Assembly: GCA_015852425.1 (NCBI GenBank)
Contig: JAAAIG010000675.1
Coordinates: 1-21,425, forward strand
Direction of reading: 5' to 3'
DNA from: Gryganskiella cystojenkinii
Taxonomy: Eukaryota > Mortierellomycota > Mortierellomycetes > Mortierellales > Mortierellaceae
DNA length: 21,425 nucleotides
The number at the start of each line of letters is the position of its first letter. The stretch's first letter is position 1. The notes under the pieces are model-generated. The model searched no databases, had not been told where the DNA came from, and saw only the letters and a list, made by a program, of their open reading frames with translations. Of the stretch, positions 19,479 to 21,425 are shown piece by piece. The position numbers and the translations under genes were made by a program.

Positions 19479-21048
19479 CTCTTTTTAGTTCGTTTCTTGT
19501 TTTTTTGCCTGAATATAGGACTGCTGTGAAATAAAAAAAAGGGTGTGGGTAGATAGGGAAAGTGGCACAAGGACAAAAGAAGACGGTTTCTTGGTTGGAT
19601 TGAGAATTTACAAGGTGGAAAACGGTTCCGGGATCAAAGAGCGAACGAAAGGATGGTGTTTGTAGTTTTTCTTTTTTTGTTTGTGTTTAGAGTAGAAAAG
19701 GAAGAGAGGAATGAAGAAAAAGATGAAAAAAGAGTTCGGCGAAGCAAAAACAAACTAGAAAGAAGAGGAGGAAGAGAGAGGCACTGTTCTAATTCTGAAA
19801 GCAAAATTTGAGCGGCCAAAGAGAGCAAAAGAACATGATTAGTTGTTGCAGGATCTTTTTTTAAAAGTGCAATGTAAGGAAGGTTACATGAGATAATACG
19901 TGCGATGCGTGAGTGAGCAATGTGGATCGAGAGAGGGGATTGTTATTGAGGGGAGAGCTGTGTGATGTCGTAGGGGGAAAGCGAACGTGGGGAAGTCAAG
20001 GGAAAGAGAACCACCTTAGGAAACGCAAGGGAACAGACACAGAAGCCAGCAAGCAAAGGGTTTAGATCGTTCACGGCGAGCAACAAGGGTAGACCATCGG
20101 ATCGAGATACGAAAGGGAAGAGAGGAAGAGAGGAAGAGAGGAAGAAAAAACGGAAGGAGGAGGAAAAAAAAGAAAACAAACAAAAAAAAAAAGGGTCGAT
20201 GGATGTGGGTAGGTGGGGTGGTTGCGATAAAAATATGCAGCCATGAACCAACTACATGAAAAAGATCTGGTAATTTGGATTCTGGTTCACACCACCGTCG
20301 AGGTCTCTCTTTTTTTTTCCTGGAGAAAACCGATCATGTCCAGATCGACCGATCTCGTTCCCCACACGTTTGACAATTCAGTAAAAAATAATCCGACCCT
20401 GCCCCCGTAACTCTCACGCGAGTGAGCGCGGGGATCAGAGACAGTGGAAAAATGCGCACAAAGTGAGCATGTGGACAAAAGAGAGACAGTGCCTGATTTT
20501 TCTTTTCAGGGTGAAAGACAATAATATGGACGAGCAAGCAAGGAAAAACAACAAGGGGATAGAAGATCAAATGCAATAGGGTTGGGTAAGATATGAACAA
20601 AGGGTGAGTGTGGGGGAAGGAGCGAGCGCGGTCCTCGGTCGAAATTGAGGCTGGATGGACAGGGTAAGGTCGTTTTCATCACTCCCGGAGAGAAGAGAAA
20701 AAGGGAGGAAATGAACTGGTTTTTGGACCAAAGGGGTGGATGGGTGGGTGGACAAGGAGGACGTGAGAAGACGACAGCAGGATGACAGGGGGTTGTGCAT
20801 GCCAGAGCCTTGAAGGGTCAAACAGACAAACAAGCATACATACATACAAACACACATGCACACAAAGTGGAGAGCAAAACAAAAGTGCCGATTTTTTTCT
20901 TTGAGTTCTTCTTAGGGATTTCTTAGTTACCTTTCTATCTGGTTACTTTAAAGCGGCAGTCGAGGGAGAGGGAGAGGGAGGGAGAAAACGAGAATATTTG
21001 AAGGGTTGTTCAAGATTGATATATGAATTGAAATGAAAAAGAAACAAG
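19479..21048 (-). promoter_or_regulatory. Upstream/leader region of the PRL gene
   Basis: No convincing gene. The plus strand is purine-rich throughout (GA-rich), so the minus strand reads as a CT-rich leader like those of the other genes. Several GT/AG pairs could form leader introns, but none stands out. Open frames here are pyrimidine-driven Leu/Ser/Phe or purine-driven Lys/Glu translations. Confidence 0.4.
20116..20145 (+). repeat. Tandem GGAAGAGA repeat, about 3.75 copies
   Basis: Octamer GGAAGAGA repeats at 20116, 20124 and 20132, with a partial copy to 20145, in purine-rich non-coding DNA upstream of the PRL gene. Confidence 0.85.
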
Positions 21049-21069
21049 GACGATTCCTTAAGGATCGTC
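21049..21069. repeat. Near-perfect palindrome centred on CCTTAAGG
   Basis: Arms GACGATTCCTT and AAGGATCGTC are reverse complements, apart from one extra T on the left. It overlaps the stop of the small minus-strand ORF at 21058-21216. As RNA it could fold into a hairpin of about ten pairs. It may be chance. Confidence 0.5.
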
Positions 21070-21216
21070 GAGGCAAGAATTTGAATAAAAGTGGCTGCGG
21101 GAAGAGATTCGACCAGTGGCAGAGAGAGAAGCAGAGTCACCGGCTGCGGCACGTCGAGAGGGGGCTTGGAAGGAAGAGGTATGGTCAGGGCTGAAATCAG
21201 AACGAGGGTTTCTCAT
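21058..21216 (-). CDS. Doubtful small ORF or exon, Ser/Arg/Ala-rich
   Basis: ATG at 21216 opens 52 codons to TAA 21060-21058, starting MRNPRSDFSPDHTSSF and containing SRRAAAGDSASLSATGRISS. Codon use (TCT, CGT, GCC, CTC) is more gene-like than its surroundings. It follows a CT-rich leader-like stretch on the minus strand (21425-21300) and a tiny upstream frame (ATG CAC CTC GCC TGA). It may be a small protein, a first exon of a gene whose splice I cannot find, or chance. No family is recognised. Confidence 0.25.
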   Translation of the reverse strand: MRNPRSDFSPDHTSSFQAPSRRAAAGDSASLSATGRISSRSHFYSNSCLDDP

Positions 21217-21425
21217 TGAATGAACAGGCGAGGACAGGTGTGGGAGTCAGGCGAGGTGCATCCGAGGCGAATGTTTCAGTTGTTGGAGGAGAGATGGTGT
21301 TCAAGAGGAGGAGGAGGAAGTAGAGAAAAGAGAGAGGAGAGAGTAAGAGAGTAAGAGAGGAGAAAGAGAGTGATTAAACTGTTTACAATGACCGAGAATA
21401 AACAGTGGTCCGTTCCCATCATTTT

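Overview
The window looks like nuclear DNA of a filamentous fungus, most likely an early-diverging one of the Mortierella type (Mucoromycota in the broad sense). The lineage is an inference. It rests on short spliceosomal introns (86-138 bases in the best-resolved gene) with GTAAGT/GTATGT-like donors, long CT-rich leaders upstream of the ATGs, serine-, asparagine- and glutamine-rich disordered proteins, and the gene set itself: a Vps9-type Rab5 exchange factor, a YSL-like OPT transporter and a PRL/PTP4A-type phosphatase. I see no bacterial operons, CRISPR array, rRNA, convincing tRNA or intact transposon.

Layout. The left edge (34-191) may hold the tail of a plus-strand gene. At 1022-1336 (+) is a small secreted, Kex2-processed, cysteine-rich peptide gene resembling single-domain von Willebrand type C (SVWC) proteins. 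A gene-poor stretch (1337-2880) and a CT-rich leader/promoter (2880-4179) precede a 977-residue disordered protein with repeated short motifs (4180-7113, +). About 340 bases later comes VPS9 (7455-11071, +; eight exons, about 963 residues, VPS9 domain plus C-terminal CUE). An exact 39-base tandem duplication lies just past its stop.

The right half is on the minus strand: an unrecognised 241-residue histidine-rich protein (12662-11519, two exons), a possible decayed or unannotated gene fragment (14072-13623), an OPT/YSL-like transporter (16965-14303, two exons, 809 residues), a PRL-type phosphatase (19478-18051, two exons, 290 residues), and a doubtful 52-codon ORF near the right edge. VPS9 and the 241-residue gene are convergent.

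The genes do not form an evident pathway or cluster. They read as ordinary, independently transcribed housekeeping and lineage-specific genes: endosomal trafficking (VPS9), metal-chelate or peptide transport (OPT), phosphatase signalling (PRL) and a secreted peptide. I do not see a clearly new multi-gene system. The most distinctive points are the six-cysteine SVWC-like peptide, the PRL phosphatase with no C-terminal CAAX box and an insert before its P-loop, the motif repeats in the 977-residue protein, and several small tandem duplications in introns and 3' regions.
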